From contig CM041297.1 of assembly GCA_023052935.1 (NCBI GenBank), forward strand, positions 45,322,417 to 45,386,416: DNA of 64,000 bases. The letters run 5' to 3'. Of this stretch, positions 63,755-64,000 are shown piece after piece. The notes under the pieces are model-generated. The model searched no databases. It worked only from the letters and a program-made list of their open reading frames with translations, and was not told the DNA's origin. This DNA comes from Piezodorus guildinii. Lineage: Eukaryota > Arthropoda > Insecta > Hemiptera > Pentatomidae. The stretch's first letter is position 1; every line of letters starts with the position of its first letter. The position numbers were made by a program, and so were the translations under genes.

Positions 63755-64000
63755 TTTGTATAGGACAATGTCAGTTTACCCACGGTTACCTTATGAGAAA
63801 TCTGCATGCACCCATCTGCGAATATTGCTATAAAGTTCCAAAAACTATTCAACATCTATTATTAGATTGCCCCTTTTCGAAACATCAAGACGTAATATTA
63901 AACTAACAGGAACCCTAAAATATATATTGAATGATGATGAAGACAAGGTGAAAAAGTTACTAAATTATTTAAAAGAAATCAAGTATTACAACCAAATATA
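63755..64000 (+). mobile_element. LINE remnant: C-terminal finger tail, runs off the window
   Basis: CQFTHGYLMRNLHAPICEYC, then IQHLLLDCPF, then in another frame LKYILNDDEDKVKKLL. This is the CxxC...H...C tail of I/jockey-type pol proteins, the same segment as on the minus strand at 900-1180. One frameshift near 63890. Confidence 0.7.

Overview
The window looks like a repeat-rich, AT-rich arthropod nuclear chromosome, most likely an insect. A plant-sap-feeding hemipteran is my guess, because tandem gut cathepsin B families are typical of aphids and their relatives. The evidence is six-exon protein genes with GT-AG introns and AATAAA signals, tRNA-derived SINEs, and arthropod-type LINE, BEL/Pao, mariner and Tc1 remnants. 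The species cannot be fixed from the sequence alone.

The only host genes I can support are three cathepsin B-like cysteine peptidases, all on the + strand. Copy 1 spans 292-18563, with a second terminal exon at 19972-20180. Copy 2 spans 30420-34314 and copy 3 spans 52933-56250. Exons 1-5 are 117, 210, 201, 154 and 117 nt in every copy, and the intron phases match. The last exon is 206 nt in copies 2 and 3 and 209 nt in copy 1, so the products are 334 or 335 residues. Each has a signal peptide, a cathepsin B propeptide, catalytic Cys108/His280/Asn300 and the occluding-loop His pair 188-189 (precursor numbering). Copies 2 and 3 look intact. Copy 1 has an open frame across all six exons, but ATA stands exactly where its siblings have ATG, and its last exon is duplicated in tandem.

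Everything else is transposon sediment. Copy 1 introns (1-18 kb) hold a deleted BEL/Pao element with both LTRs, LINE fragments, SINEs and three copies of a ~0.9 kb repeat that resembles DINE-1/Helentron derivatives. From 20 to 30 kb there is a mariner split by a 5'-truncated jockey-type LINE with an unbroken frame, an RTE fragment and SINEs. From 34 to 53 kb there is a Harbinger-like MITE, a nearly intact LINE with a perfect 13-bp target duplication, a Tc1 remnant split by a SINE, a ~500-bp tandem repeat and an RNase H-bearing LINE. From 56 to 64 kb there are more Helentron-like copies and an RTE nested in a SINE, both with perfect target duplications.

The most intriguing non-gene signal is a set of short hammerhead-ribozyme-like motifs (CUGANGA, helix, GAAAC-NUH) that recur across the window, several of them in inverted-repeat pairs. 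Known Penelope-like retroelements carry such ribozymes. The other points that most deserve a second look are the lost start codon and duplicated terminal exon of cathepsin copy 1.
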